DNA of 45,455 nt from CAYRPN01 sp964426135 (GCA_964426135.1 CAYRPN010000038.1:1-45455); one strand, 5' to 3'; shown: positions 15,901 through 23,574, numbered from the stretch's first letter. Notes: generated from the sequence alone by a model not told the origin. Translations and numbers: made by a program.

Positions 15901-16158
15901 ATGGCACCTACGTCAGAATCTTCGATGCGGATCTGGTGGAAACTCGCTACTTCCGTGGCGGTGGTCAAACGGGCCATGATTTAGGCGGTCGTGGTTGGCA
16001 CGATTCTCATCACGATCAATCACTCGGACGCGACTCTGTCGGGTGAGGTCAGCGCCGGCCGGCTATTGCGGATGGCGCCGACCGTGATGGTTCCGTACAC
16101 CGTTTCAACATTGTCGAGCGTCGGCGCGTTGCGCTCGCTTCAAGGACAAAGGCCGTAG
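15901..16158 (+). pseudogene. nrtS: NrtS-like small membrane protein gene broken by one amber codon
   Basis: The frame starting ATG 15901 reads 27 codons, meets TAG at 15982-15984, and then continues in the same frame for 58 more to TAG 16156. The encoded segments (VVKRAMI, stop, AVVVGTILITINHSDATL, LLRMAPTVMVPYTVSTLSSV) match the NrtS nitrate/nitrite transporter layout of two membrane helices, LVVGT...IN, and VPYxVSTYS. Only one stop interrupts it, and no indel is needed, so this looks like a recent nonsense mutation. TAG ends other genes here (for example 5049), so readthrough is unlikely. Confidence 0.65.
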
Positions 16159-16221
16159 TACATCCAGATGTGATCGAGGGACGAAGCTGGGATGTGTGCA
16201 AGTCAGGCAAACCGCGTTCGT

Positions 16222-16932
16222 TCAGCGACTAACGTTGAACGCAACGCTCTGGGCCAGTTCAATCAGTTCGTCGCTCCCCAGTTCGCTCATGAAGCAAAGC
16301 CATCGATCCTGGTGCTGTGTCATGGCCATATTAATTCCATCGCGCGAATGCACGGCGTACTCGCGACCGTTTCGGGTCAGCATGGGTCCGCTCGTCGACT
16401 TGAAATCTTTTGTCCTGGCAACGACCACTGTCACCGGGACATCACCTCGACGCAGCAGCACACAGGCAACCTGCCGGCTCTGCACGCCGCGCAGGCAGCA
16501 GGCGTGTATGTTTTCGTCCGGCAGCTGCGGCAGAAGCGGGGCCTCCTGCCACTGGGTCTCGATCGTTCGCCTGGCTTCTTCGATATTCCTGACGGGAGTG
16601 ACGGGCGCTTTGCCTGAGACCAGATCGCGATGAAGCTGCGCCATCTCGACCGGAGCAGCATACACAGGCGACGGGCCGGTGTTGCTCAAGAGGAACAGGA
16701 GGGTCGCCGCCAGCATGATGGTCGCGGCCATGCCGGCCCAGGCGGGCCAGCGTTTCCAGATGGGGAAGCGCGGCATCCCCACTTGCGGCACATCGCCTTG
16801 ATCATCGGCGGCAACGGCGGCTCGGAACCGTGCCAGCGCCGACATGGTGTCCACGGGCTCGTCCGCCAGTTTCGCCAGTCGATCGCGGGTGGCACGATCC
16901 AGTCGGTTCTGCTCATTGGCGTGCGTATTCAT
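16222..16932 (-). CDS. Membrane anti-sigma factor, cognate of the adjacent ECF sigma
   Basis: A 236-residue protein. The N-terminal 60 residues are charged and cytoplasmic (RLAKLADEPVDTMSALARFR), followed by one membrane segment (about 71-87, AGMAATIMLAATLLFLL) and an exported domain of about 145 residues. There is no HxxxCxxC zinc motif, so it is not a ZAS-type anti-sigma. The exported domain holds CCLRGVQSRQVACVLL, three cysteines that could sense metal or redox state. It overlaps the upstream sigma gene by ATGA (16929-16932), which makes it the cognate anti-sigma by context. Confidence 0.75.
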   Translation of the reverse strand: MNTHANEQNRLDRATRDRLAKLADEPVDTMSALARFRAAVAADDQGDVPQVGMPRFPIWKRWPAWAGMAATIMLAATLLFLLSNTGPSPVYAAPVEMAQLHRDLVSGKAPVTPVRNIEEARRTIETQWQEAPLLPQLPDENIHACCLRGVQSRQVACVLLRRGDVPVTVVVARTKDFKSTSGPMLTRNGREYAVHSRDGINMAMTQHQDRWLCFMSELGSDELIELAQSVAFNVSR

Positions 16933-17534
16933 GGCTTCAATTCCTCACTGGGCTGCGAAATCCATCCACGCGACAATGCCAGCGAATAAAGCCGATCGCG
17001 AAGCATCTGCCTGCCACGATGCGCCCTCGACTTGATCGTTCCCAGCGGCACTTCCAGAATGCCGGCTGCCTCAGTCTGATCCAACTGTTCCACATCAACC
17101 AGAAGCAGCGTCCAACGAATGTCCTGCGGCAACGCCCGCATAGCTTCGCCGACGGCCTCGTCCTCGAACCGAGACATCAACTCCTCGGGATTCTTCCACT
17201 GGTCGTCATAGACGCCCACGTTGCGGGAAGCATCATCAGCAGGATCGTCCATGTTCGCCGTTTCCAGAGAAATCTCGGGGCGTCGCTTCACCGAGCGGAA
17301 CCGGTCGATGCAAGTCCTGCGGAGAATGGTCAGCAACCAGCTACGGACGTCGGCATCAGCACGAAGGTTGCCGAGGCCCTGCATGGCTTTGAGCAGTGTC
17401 TCCTGCACGGCGTCGCCGCCGTCCTGCTCGTTGTGCGTGATATACCTGGCGGTGCGCAGCAGCACCGGCAACCACGGCAGGACGAGCCGCTCGAAACGCT
17501 GTGCATCATTCGCGGAGAGCGGGTGAGCAGCCAT
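16929..17534 (-). CDS. ECF-type RNA polymerase sigma factor
   Basis: A 201-residue sigma-70 family protein with region 2 (QDGGDAVQETLLKAMQGL, then DVRSWLLTILRRTCIDRFRS) and region 4 (ALPQDIRWTLLLVDVEQLDQ, TEAAGILEVPLGTIKSRAHR GRQMLRDRL). ATG 17534 begins it. It is coupled to an anti-sigma gene and preceded by a TGAACC-N17-CGTCTGGAATG element (17545-17578 on the minus strand), consistent with autoregulation. The same element appears upstream of the 18341-18619 gene. Confidence 0.88.
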   Translation of the reverse strand: MAAHPLSANDAQRFERLVLPWLPVLLRTARYITHNEQDGGDAVQETLLKAMQGLGNLRADADVRSWLLTILRRTCIDRFRSVKRRPEISLETANMDDPADDASRNVGVYDDQWKNPEELMSRFEDEAVGEAMRALPQDIRWTLLLVDVEQLDQTEAAGILEVPLGTIKSRAHRGRQMLRDRLYSLALSRGWISQPSEELKP

Positions 17535-17544
17535 TCAACGTCAC

Positions 17545-17578
17545 CATTCCAGACGAGGGACAGGCGGTCAAAGGTTCA
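17545..17578 (-). promoter_or_regulatory. Candidate ECF promoter of the sigma/anti-sigma operon
   Basis: On the minus strand TGAACC (17573-17578) is followed by a 17-base spacer and CGTCTGGAATG (17545-17555), 11 bases upstream of ATG 17534. The same two boxes, identical in sequence and spacing, lie at 18747-18780. Confidence 0.55.
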
Positions 17579-17698
17579 ATAAACGATCCGATTCAACGTA
17601 ACGCATCGATTGTTTTGATGGCCGCATGCGGTTCCAGGTGACTCCGATTCGCGTGGATCGCTCGATTCAGGACCGGCTCGCGACCCTGTAGTGAAAGA

Positions 17699-17724
17699 CA
17701 GTCCCTCGCTACAGCGAGGGACTG
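17699..17724 (-). terminator. Strong hairpin downstream of the copper-storage-like gene
   Basis: An 11-bp perfect stem, CAGTCCCTCGC and GCGAGGGACTG, encloses TACA. On the minus strand it comes 77 bases after the stop of the 17801-18232 gene and is followed by TCTTTCAC. It probably ends that transcript before the sigma operon promoter. The rest of the 266-base gap holds no gene. Confidence 0.6.
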
Positions 17725-17800
17725 CCACACAGTCAAATCAATTCGGCGAAGCTGGATGGACAATGAACCCGATTCGCTACAGCGTCGTCGGTTCGCAAAG

Positions 17801-18232
17801 TCATCCTACGTGCTTGATCATATCGCGGCACGCCGTGGCACATTCGCGGCACGCCTTTGCGCAGGCCTTCATCGGCTCGTCGGAAGGGAATTTACCGCAC
17901 TCGGCGGCACAGGCTTCGCACGCCTTTGCACAGGCTTCGCATGTCCCGACCGTGACCGACCCCTGGCAGCAGCCGATACAGGCACCGCACTGCTCCACGC
18001 AATCGGCACACAGTTCCAGGCACCTGGCATATTCTGGTTTGCCGGCTGCAAGCTGCGCGGCGCAGTGCTTGATGTCCTTGGCGCACTGGACGATACAGCG
18101 AACACACGACTTAGCGCATTGATCCGCGTGGCCCTTAGTGCGTTCGGGTTTGTCGGCGGCGCGAGCAACGGCCAGCGTTCCAAGCCCGATCGCGGTCGCG
18201 CTGAAGGCACTCAAGATTTGACGACGATTCAT
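17801..18232 (-). CDS. csp1-like: Tat-exported Cys-rich four-helix protein, copper storage (Csp1)-like
   Basis: A 143-residue protein. ATG 18232 is supported by AAGGAG seven bases upstream. The N-terminus MNRRQILSAFSATAIGLGTL is a twin-arginine signal, cleaved near AVARA-ADKP (residue 26). The mature chain has 21 cysteines in CxxxC and CxxC spacings along predicted helices (for example 71, 75, 78, 82, 85 and 98, 101, 105, 108, 112). This is the pattern of Csp-type four-helix bundles, which fill their core with Cu(I). A copper-binding role is inferred from the family. A shifted TGAAC-type element lies upstream. Confidence 0.82.
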   Translation of the reverse strand: MNRRQILSAFSATAIGLGTLAVARAADKPERTKGHADQCAKSCVRCIVQCAKDIKHCAAQLAAGKPEYARCLELCADCVEQCGACIGCCQGSVTVGTCEACAKACEACAAECGKFPSDEPMKACAKACRECATACRDMIKHVG

Positions 18233-18274
18233 GGTCGACTCCTTAAAAAAAGACATTGATTGGGGTAGGACAAC

Positions 18275-18301
18275 AGCGACATCAGGTTTCAGAAACGTTC
18301 A
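18275..18301 (-). promoter_or_regulatory. Weak candidate ECF promoter upstream of the Csp-like gene
   Basis: On the minus strand TGAACG, a 17-base spacer and CGCT resemble the TGAACC-N17-CGTC boxes of the neighbouring genes, but the -10-like box differs. It lies about 45 bases before ATG 18232. Confidence is low. Confidence 0.3.
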
Positions 18302-18340
18302 ATGGGCAACCGACCCAAACGGTGGTCGATGCCCGACTCG

Positions 18341-18619
18341 TCACTGCACGGGAACCCAGCGGTAGACCGTGATGCGGCCCCGCGCCCCGATGTCTTGCAG
18401 CTGCGGCACGAGCTTGTACTTCTTCGTGTCCGCAGCGCGCGGCTGGCCGGTCAGAGCGTAGGGGTTGGCTTCATGCACCCACCGGTAAACCATCACCTGC
18501 TGCCGCGAGCCGATCCACTCCATCTTGCCGACCAACTTCGGCTGGCCGGCATCGGCGAACGCGGAGGTCGAGAGCAGCATCGCAACGATGACCGACGTAA
18601 TGGACAAGAGACGGGTCAT
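18341..18619 (-). CDS. Small exported protein, unknown
   Basis: A 92-residue protein with a classic Sec signal peptide (MTRLLSITSVIVAMLLSTSAFA, cleavage near ADA) and a 70-residue mature part. That part contains two similar VYRWV segments (VMVYRWVHE and ITVYRWVPVQ), suggesting a short internal duplication. ATG 18619 has AAAGGAG upstream. I recognise no family. Two ECF-like promoter candidates precede it, so it is a likely member of the sigma regulon. Confidence 0.7.
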   Translation of the reverse strand: MTRLLSITSVIVAMLLSTSAFADAGQPKLVGKMEWIGSRQQVMVYRWVHEANPYALTGQPRAADTKKYKLVPQLQDIGARGRITVYRWVPVQ

Positions 18620-18674
18620 GGGAGGACTCCTTTGGAAAGTGGCGTTGGTGGATGAGCCTCCTGTTGACACAACT

Positions 18675-18700
18675 GACGGCCAACATCTGAGGCAGGTTCA
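18675..18700 (-). promoter_or_regulatory. Candidate ECF promoter, proximal
   Basis: On the minus strand TGAACC (18695-18700), 16 bases and CGTC (18675-18678) precede the small exported gene by about 55 bases. Spacer is one base shorter than the other copies. Confidence 0.4.
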
Positions 18701-18746
18701 GTCCGAGGCGTTACACGTTGGACAGTCTCACTCGACAGTTCCTCGA

Positions 18747-18780
18747 CATTCCAGACGACAGGCAACTTGTAAAAGGTTCA
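18747..18780 (-). promoter_or_regulatory. Candidate ECF promoter, distal
   Basis: On the minus strand TGAACC (18775-18780), 17 bases and CGTCTGGAATG (18747-18757) repeat exactly the boxes in front of the ECF sigma gene. It is oriented toward the small exported gene at 18341-18619. Confidence 0.6.
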
Positions 18781-19271
18781 GTGCGGACTTGAAAATGTTT
18801 GCGCTTGCAGCTTTCACATTTCCCGGCATCTGCGGAATGGCCGTTCCGCGCCGCTCGTCCAAATGAGAATGAGCGGAGCCGCGATGGATGTGACGGTCCC
18901 GGGCGGTACGCGTGAGTTTTGCCATCACCTACGCGGGTTCGCTTCGCTGGTAGGAACCAAACGTCCCGGTCGTGATCAACTTTGAGGGGAGAGGAGTTTG
19001 AGAAGGGACACGGAAGAGCCCTCGGCAAACCTGACGTGACTTTGAAGTATTCCGCCGGAGTTGTCGGAAGCACCCCTTGCGGGAATATCGCCTTCCGTCT
19101 CGGGCATTTCGGTACAGCGGTTCATCACCTTCCCGCAAGAAAAATAAACGCTGCGCGTGTAAGGCGGCGTGAGCGGGGGCGACCAATCAGCGTGCGAGAG
19201 ACGTCGCGTCACAGCGCACAGTCCCGTCGCCGTCAGGTTGTCGCCCGTTGGTTTCACGCGAGTACTTCACC
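18781..19271. other. Intergenic region between divergent genes
   Basis: About 490 bases without a convincing gene. Frames on either strand here (for example 18711-19073 on the minus strand) have no recognisable content. The stretch should hold the promoter of the bufferin-type operon starting at 19272, but I see no clear -35/-10 pair or operator. Confidence 0.5.
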
Positions 19272-19817
19272 ATGAGTGCAGTTCCATCCATGATGGGTAA
19301 AGGCTACGGAACGCTGGTGCACTGCGCGCACAAGTTTCAGCATCCCTTCCTGCTGCTGGTGCGGCTGTATTGGGGCTGGGGTTTTTTCGTGGCGGGTAAG
19401 GGAAAGCTGCTGAACCTGGGCGCGACGGCGGACACCTTTGAGATGTGGGACGTTCCGCTGCCGGGCATGAGTGCGTTTGCGGCGGGGGCGGCTGAATCGC
19501 TGCTCGGACTGACGCTGATGGCGGGGTTGATGTCGAGAGTGTCGGCGATACCGCTGATCATCGTGATGGTGGTCGCCTATCTGACCGCTCACGCCGATGA
19601 CATCACATCCGTGAACGCGTTCGTGGCGGCTCCGCCTTTCACCTATCTGCTCGCATGCGTGATCGTGCTGCTTTTCGGATCCGGCAAGCTCTCACTGGAT
19701 CACCTCATTGGGCGTCGCTTCCTTGGCGGATGCGGCGATTGCGGACAGCCGTCGGCCGGGGAACCGGCGGCGTCATCCCACGAACGTCACCTTCCCTTGA
19801 AAGGAACTGCCTTATGA
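19272..19817 (+). CDS. DoxX family membrane protein
   Basis: A 181-residue protein with four membrane segments. The DoxX hallmark LLVRLYWGWGFFVAGKGKL (about residues 29-47) is followed by AAGAAESLLGLTLMAGLMSR. Several Sec/Tat-associated biosynthetic operons carry DoxX members with unknown electron-transfer or assembly roles. The C-terminal tail has CGDCG and a His-containing segment. It overlaps the first precursor gene by ATGA (19814), so it is first in the bufferin operon. ATG 19272 is preferred over the longer frame at 19248. Confidence 0.85.
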   Translation: MSAVPSMMGKGYGTLVHCAHKFQHPFLLLVRLYWGWGFFVAGKGKLLNLGATADTFEMWDVPLPGMSAFAAGAAESLLGLTLMAGLMSRVSAIPLIIVMVVAYLTAHADDITSVNAFVAAPPFTYLLACVIVLLFGSGKLSLDHLIGRRFLGGCGDCGQPSAGEPAASSHERHLPLKGTAL

Positions 19818-20353
19818 GTCAGGGTCCGAAAGATCATCAGTCGTTGGAATTTTCCAATCCCAACCGCCGCGACTTTCACCGGCTGTTCGCGGCGGCTTTG
19901 GGCGGCCTGGCAGTGGGCGCTCTGGCCGGGTGCGGAGGCGGCGACAAGAAGAACGGCACCAAGCCGGCGCCGACCGGCGGCCAGGGCAGCGGCACCACAC
20001 AGGGCGGAGCGAGCGATGTGCTCAAAGCCACTGCCGACGTCGATCCGGGGCTTCTTGCCTCGGGCGACAAGAATGTCTGCCGTGGGCTCAACACATGCAA
20101 AGGCAAAGGCAAGGGAGATCACGCCTGCGCCGGACAGGGCGCTTGCGCCACTGTGGACGCCCATGCCTGCCAGGGCATGAACGACTGCAAGGGCCACGGC
20201 GGCTGCGGCGAAAACCCCGGCCAGAACACCTGCAAGGGCAAGGGTGCCTGCGCGGTGCCGCTGTCCAGCAAGACGTGGGCCAAGGCACGACCCAAGTTCG
20301 AGCAGGTGATGGCCGCCAAGGGAGTGAAATTCGGTCCCGCGCCGGCCAAGTGA
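19814..20353 (+). CDS. bufA-like: Bufferin-type RiPP precursor, Tat lipoprotein form
   Basis: A 179-residue protein. The N-terminus has a twin-arginine motif NRRDFHRLF (residues 17-25) and ends in a lipobox LAGC, so Cys40 is probably lipidated. A Gly/Thr/Lys linker leads to a core with nine cysteines in repeated C-x-G-x-N/x-C-K-G-like units: NVCRGLNTCKG, DHACAGQGACAT, AHACQGMNDCKG, QNTCKGKGACAVPL. This resembles BufA2-type bufferins, whose cysteines are modified to bind copper. ATG 19814 has AAAGGAA upstream and overlaps DoxX. Downstream MNIO and DUF2063 genes support a precursor role. Confidence 0.75.
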   Translation: MSQGPKDHQSLEFSNPNRRDFHRLFAAALGGLAVGALAGCGGGDKKNGTKPAPTGGQGSGTTQGGASDVLKATADVDPGLLASGDKNVCRGLNTCKGKGKGDHACAGQGACATVDAHACQGMNDCKGHGGCGENPGQNTCKGKGACAVPLSSKTWAKARPKFEQVMAAKGVKFGPAPAK

Positions 20354-20452
20354 GCAGCCGCTTCGGACTGATTCGAGTCAGATCACATGGTCGCGACCGC
20401 GATCTTCCAACGTTCCACAGGTCACTTTCCTCTTTCTCCAAAGGAGATTTCC

Positions 20453-20884
20453 ATGACCGCAAAGAATGTGTCTCGACGCAATTTCTCGTTGCTCGCCACG
20501 GCCGCATTCGGCGGGCTGCTGACCGGCGGCTCATCGGCGCTGGCGCAGGCTGAAAAGCCGAAGATCTACGTCGATCCGGCGCTGCTCCTGACCAGCGAGA
20601 AGAACGTGTGCCGCGGGCTCAATACGTGCAAAGGCAAGGGCAAAGGCGACCACGCCTGTGCCGGCCAGGGTGCGTGCGCCACGGCGGCAGCCCACACCTG
20701 CGCCGGGCAGAGCTCCTGCAAGGGTCAGGGCGGTTGCGGCGGCTACCCCGGGCAGAACGCATGCAAGGAGCACAGTCAGTGTGCCGTGCCGCTGAGCGAG
20801 AAGGCCTGGACTCTGGCCCGCAAGCAGTTCGAACAACTCGCGAAGGGTGCCGGCATCAAGGTCGGCGCTGCTCCGAAGAAGTGA
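20453..20884 (+). CDS. bufA-like: Bufferin-type RiPP precursor, soluble Tat-exported form
   Basis: A 143-residue paralogue of the preceding protein. The signal peptide SRRNFSLLATAAFGGLL has the twin-arginine motif and a normal AxA site (SALAQA-EK), with no lipobox, so the product should be soluble in the periplasm. The core keeps nine cysteines at near-identical spacing and repeats NVCRGLNTCKGKGKGDHACA unchanged, with HTCAGQSSCKG and NACKEHSQCAVPL in the second half. AAGGAGA at 20441 precedes ATG 20453. Duplication of the precursor with different cell localisation is the notable feature. Confidence 0.75.
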   Translation: MTAKNVSRRNFSLLATAAFGGLLTGGSSALAQAEKPKIYVDPALLLTSEKNVCRGLNTCKGKGKGDHACAGQGACATAAAHTCAGQSSCKGQGGCGGYPGQNACKEHSQCAVPLSEKAWTLARKQFEQLAKGAGIKVGAAPKK

Positions 20885-21046
20885 TGAATCGACGATCAGA
20901 CGCCTCCCTATTTGATTGTCGCAAGACTTCCTTGTCTCGAACCCCGCGGCAAAAGCCGTCAATCGCACCGGCACCATCCGCGGCGGACCGGGCCGCCCCA
21001 TCCCGGTCCGCGCGGAGTGCCGGACGCGACCCACCCGAGTTCCCTC

Positions 21047-21994
21047 ATGGCGTTACCACGACTTGGACATCCCAACCTCGGTCTGGGTGTGGGACTGCGC
21101 AGCGCCCACTTCCCGCACATCCTTGAACACTGGCCGCGCGTGGAGTGGTTCGAGGTGATCAGCGAAAACTTCATGGACTCGCAGGGCCGCCCCCGGCATG
21201 TCCTGAATCAGATCGCCGAGCGTTATCCGATTGTCATGCACGGCGTGTCGCTCTCCATCGGCTCGACCGATCCCATCGACCGCGACTACCTCAAGCGCCT
21301 CAAGTCGCTGGCCCGCGACGTCAAGCCAGTGTGGATCTCCGATCACATCTGCTGGACGGGCGTCGCCGGCCGCAACACGCACGATCTGTTGCCCGTGCCC
21401 TTCACCGAACAGACGCTCAGGCACGTGATCGAGCGCATCCGCTTCGTGCAGGAGTACCTGGAGCGGCCGTTCGTGCTGGAGAATCCCAGCTCATACGTGC
21501 AGTTTCGCGGCTCGACGATGAGCGAGTGGGAGTTCGTCACAAGGCTGGCAGAGGGCGCCGACTGCGGGCTGCTGCTGGATGTCAACAATGTTTATGTATC
21601 GAGCTTCAATCACGAGATGGACCCGGCTGAATTTATTCGTTCGATCCCACACGAACGCGTGGTGCAGTTTCACCTGGCGGGGCACACCAACTATGTGACG
21701 CACCTGATCGACACCCACGACCATCACGTGATCGACCCGGTGTGGGAGCTTTACAGGCTGGCTCACCGGCTCACGGGCGGCGTCTCGACGCTGCTGGAGT
21801 GGGACGCCAACATCCCGCCGTTCCAGGTCGTGCACGAAGAGGTGCTCAAGGCGAAACAGTTCATGAGGGAGCGGCTGCCGGCACCCGCAATACCTATCGA
21901 GAGGGCAACGTCCGCTGCACCGGCCACGCATCCGCGGAGCGATGCCCGATGGGTGCCGCACCCGCTGCATCATGTGGCCGCTGACGTGGAATGA
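21047..21994 (+). CDS. bufB-like: MNIO (DUF692) oxidative enzyme, BufB-like
   Basis: A 315-residue TIM-barrel protein of the multinuclear nonheme iron-dependent oxidative enzyme family. The metal ligands are all visible: H65 (HGVSLS), D100/H101 (SDHICW), E146 (LENPSSY), D179 and H190 (LLDVNNVYVSSFNH), H210/H214 (HLAGH), D223/H225 (DTHDHH) and E252 (LLEWD). Such enzymes convert cysteines of precursor peptides to heterocycles or thioamide-type products. Two Cys-rich precursors precede it and DUF2063 follows it. The last 35 residues are an unusual low-complexity tail. ATG 21047 is inferred from family alignment; no clear ribosome site is seen. Confidence 0.88.
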   Translation: MALPRLGHPNLGLGVGLRSAHFPHILEHWPRVEWFEVISENFMDSQGRPRHVLNQIAERYPIVMHGVSLSIGSTDPIDRDYLKRLKSLARDVKPVWISDHICWTGVAGRNTHDLLPVPFTEQTLRHVIERIRFVQEYLERPFVLENPSSYVQFRGSTMSEWEFVTRLAEGADCGLLLDVNNVYVSSFNHEMDPAEFIRSIPHERVVQFHLAGHTNYVTHLIDTHDHHVIDPVWELYRLAHRLTGGVSTLLEWDANIPPFQVVHEEVLKAKQFMRERLPAPAIPIERATSAAPATHPRSDARWVPHPLHHVAADVE

Positions 21995-22040
21995 GGACAC
22001 GACGAGTAACCCGACGCGAATCACGCACAGCAACGCCGCA

Positions 22041-22991
22041 ATGACTTTCAACTCTTCCAACCTCCCGTCGTCCGAAGCCGCGCCGGCGCTCTGTGCCGTG
22101 CAGCGGTGGTTTCATGCCGTGGTCACTCATCCGGATGGTGTCGATGCGGGAGTTGAGTCCGACGCGGCGCAGGCCATCGCCCCCCTGTCGCGCGAGCAAC
22201 TGGAGGAGATGGTGACGCAGTCTTCGAAGGTTTCGGCCCGCGATCGCCTGGCCATTTACGCCAATGCGTATTACGCCAGACTGATCGAGTGCCTGGGCGA
22301 ATCGTTCCCCGTCCTTAAGCGAACGCTGGGGGAGGAGGTTTTCAATGGCTTCGCCTTCAGCTACCTCCAGCAGTATCCCTCGCGCACCTACACCCTCAAC
22401 CGACTGGGCGACGGGTTCGCGCGCCACCTCGACGAGACGCGCCCGGATCGCGCCGAGCAGCTTCCAACCGGCGAAAAACCGGCGGTCGACTGGCCGGACT
22501 TCCTGATCGACCTGGCGACGCTTGAGTGGACGATCGAGCAGGTCTTCGACGGCCCCGGCATCGAAGCCAAGCCGACCTTGGGCGCCGAAGACCTGGCGGC
22601 GATATCGCCCGAGGCGTGGCCGGGACTTCGGTTGCGGCTGGTGCCGTGTCTGCACTTGCTCCGGCAGCGGTTTCCAGTGAATGACTACTACAGCGCGGTT
22701 CGACAGGCCCAGAACAGCGAGCACGTCCCCCTTCCTGGCCCTGATGAGTGCTTCCTGGCGATCACGCGGCGTCACTATGTCGTTCGCCGCGTTCCGCTGT
22801 CACTGCCCCAATACGAGTTGCTTGCCTCCCTCAAAAAAGGTGAACCGGTCGGCGCTGCGATCGCAGCCGCAGCGTCGACCTCCGATCTGGACGACGCGTA
22901 CCTGGCATTGCAATTGCGGCAGTGGTTCCGATTCTGGGCTGAGCATCAGTTTTTCGATGCCATCCCTGTTCCAAACCTGTCGAATCATTAA
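22041..22991 (+). CDS. bufC-like: DUF2063 protein, BufC-like recognition partner
   Basis: A 316-residue protein. The N-terminal part (residues about 12-115) is the DUF2063 domain: CAVQRWFHAVVTHPDG, RDRLAIYANAYYARLIECLG, then FPVLKRTLGEEVFNGFAFSY, all typical. In bufferin and related MNIO operons this partner binds the precursor leader and the MNIO enzyme. The C-terminal half looks like a second alpha/beta domain with no clear motif. ATG 22041 is chosen because the upstream extension overlaps the MNIO gene tail without similarity. Confidence 0.85.
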   Translation: MTFNSSNLPSSEAAPALCAVQRWFHAVVTHPDGVDAGVESDAAQAIAPLSREQLEEMVTQSSKVSARDRLAIYANAYYARLIECLGESFPVLKRTLGEEVFNGFAFSYLQQYPSRTYTLNRLGDGFARHLDETRPDRAEQLPTGEKPAVDWPDFLIDLATLEWTIEQVFDGPGIEAKPTLGAEDLAAISPEAWPGLRLRLVPCLHLLRQRFPVNDYYSAVRQAQNSEHVPLPGPDECFLAITRRHYVVRRVPLSLPQYELLASLKKGEPVGAAIAAAASTSDLDDAYLALQLRQWFRFWAEHQFFDAIPVPNLSNH

Positions 22992-23114
22992 TCGCGAGAA
23001 AGTCGCTCGCGGATTTGGGGTCGGATTTGGCCTCGTTTCAGCGATGCTACGTTCGCGTAACGGCCTGTCACTCCGCAGCCGTGTTAAATCATGGACGTTT
23101 TTCGGCGTTGAGCC

Positions 23115-23146
23115 TTGACTCCGTAGTATGGTACGGAGCCTAGGAT
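23115..23146 (+). promoter_or_regulatory. mer-type operator/promoter
   Basis: TTGACT (23115-23120), then CCGTA-GTATGG-TACGG (dyad 23121-23136) and a -10-like TAGGAT (23141-23146). The dyad has the same arm and spacer lengths as the Tn501 MerR operator and the same overlong spacer between -35 and -10 (about 20 bases). MerR-type activators correct this spacing by twisting the DNA when they bind mercury. Confidence 0.85.
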
Positions 23147-23163
23147 GATCGCGGAGGTTACAC

Positions 23164-23574
23164 ATGACCGCTATGACGATCGGCAAAGTGGCGAAGCAAT
23201 CGGGCGTTGGTGTCGAGACGGTTCGCTTCTACGAGCGGGAAGGGCTATTGGAAGAACCGCCTCGTCGGCCGTCGGGGTATCGCCAGTATCCGCAGGACAC
23301 CGTCGAGCGGTTGCGGTTCATCAAACGCGCCAAGGAACTGGGTTTTTCACTCAAGGAAGTGAAGGAACTGCTGGCCTTGCGTATCGCTCCCGGCACAAGC
23401 TGCGGCCAGATCAAGAAGCGAGCCGCAGCGAAGGTCGAAGACATTGAAGACAGAATTCGAAGCCTCCAGCGCATGAAGCGGGCGCTCAAGAAACTGGCCG
23501 CCGCGTGTAGCGGCAACGGATCGGTCAGCCACTGCCCGATCCTCGATGCGCTGGAGAAACGGGAGGAATCATGA
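23164..23574 (+). CDS. merR: MerR family mercury-responsive regulator
   Basis: A 136-residue protein with the MerR winged-helix start (MTIGKVAKQSGVGVETVRFYEREG) and the long dimerisation helix. Cys80, Cys115 and Cys124 keep the spacing of the Hg(II)-binding cysteines of Tn501 MerR (82, 117, 126), at ACSGNGSVSHC and TSC. This strongly supports Hg(II) as effector. GGAGG (23153-23157) precedes ATG 23164. The regulator is first in its own operon, so the mer operator upstream should control both it and the following genes. Confidence 0.92.
   Translation: MTAMTIGKVAKQSGVGVETVRFYEREGLLEEPPRRPSGYRQYPQDTVERLRFIKRAKELGFSLKEVKELLALRIAPGTSCGQIKKRAAAKVEDIEDRIRSLQRMKRALKKLAAACSGNGSVSHCPILDALEKREES

Noticed and set aside
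15982..15984. UAG recoding in the NrtS-like frame
   Set aside because: TAG ends other convincing genes in the window, so systematic reassignment is unlikely; a nonsense mutation is simpler.
18711..19073. 120-codon minus-strand frame upstream of doxX
   Set aside because: No family, no ribosome site, and it crosses a candidate ECF promoter; better seen as intergenic.
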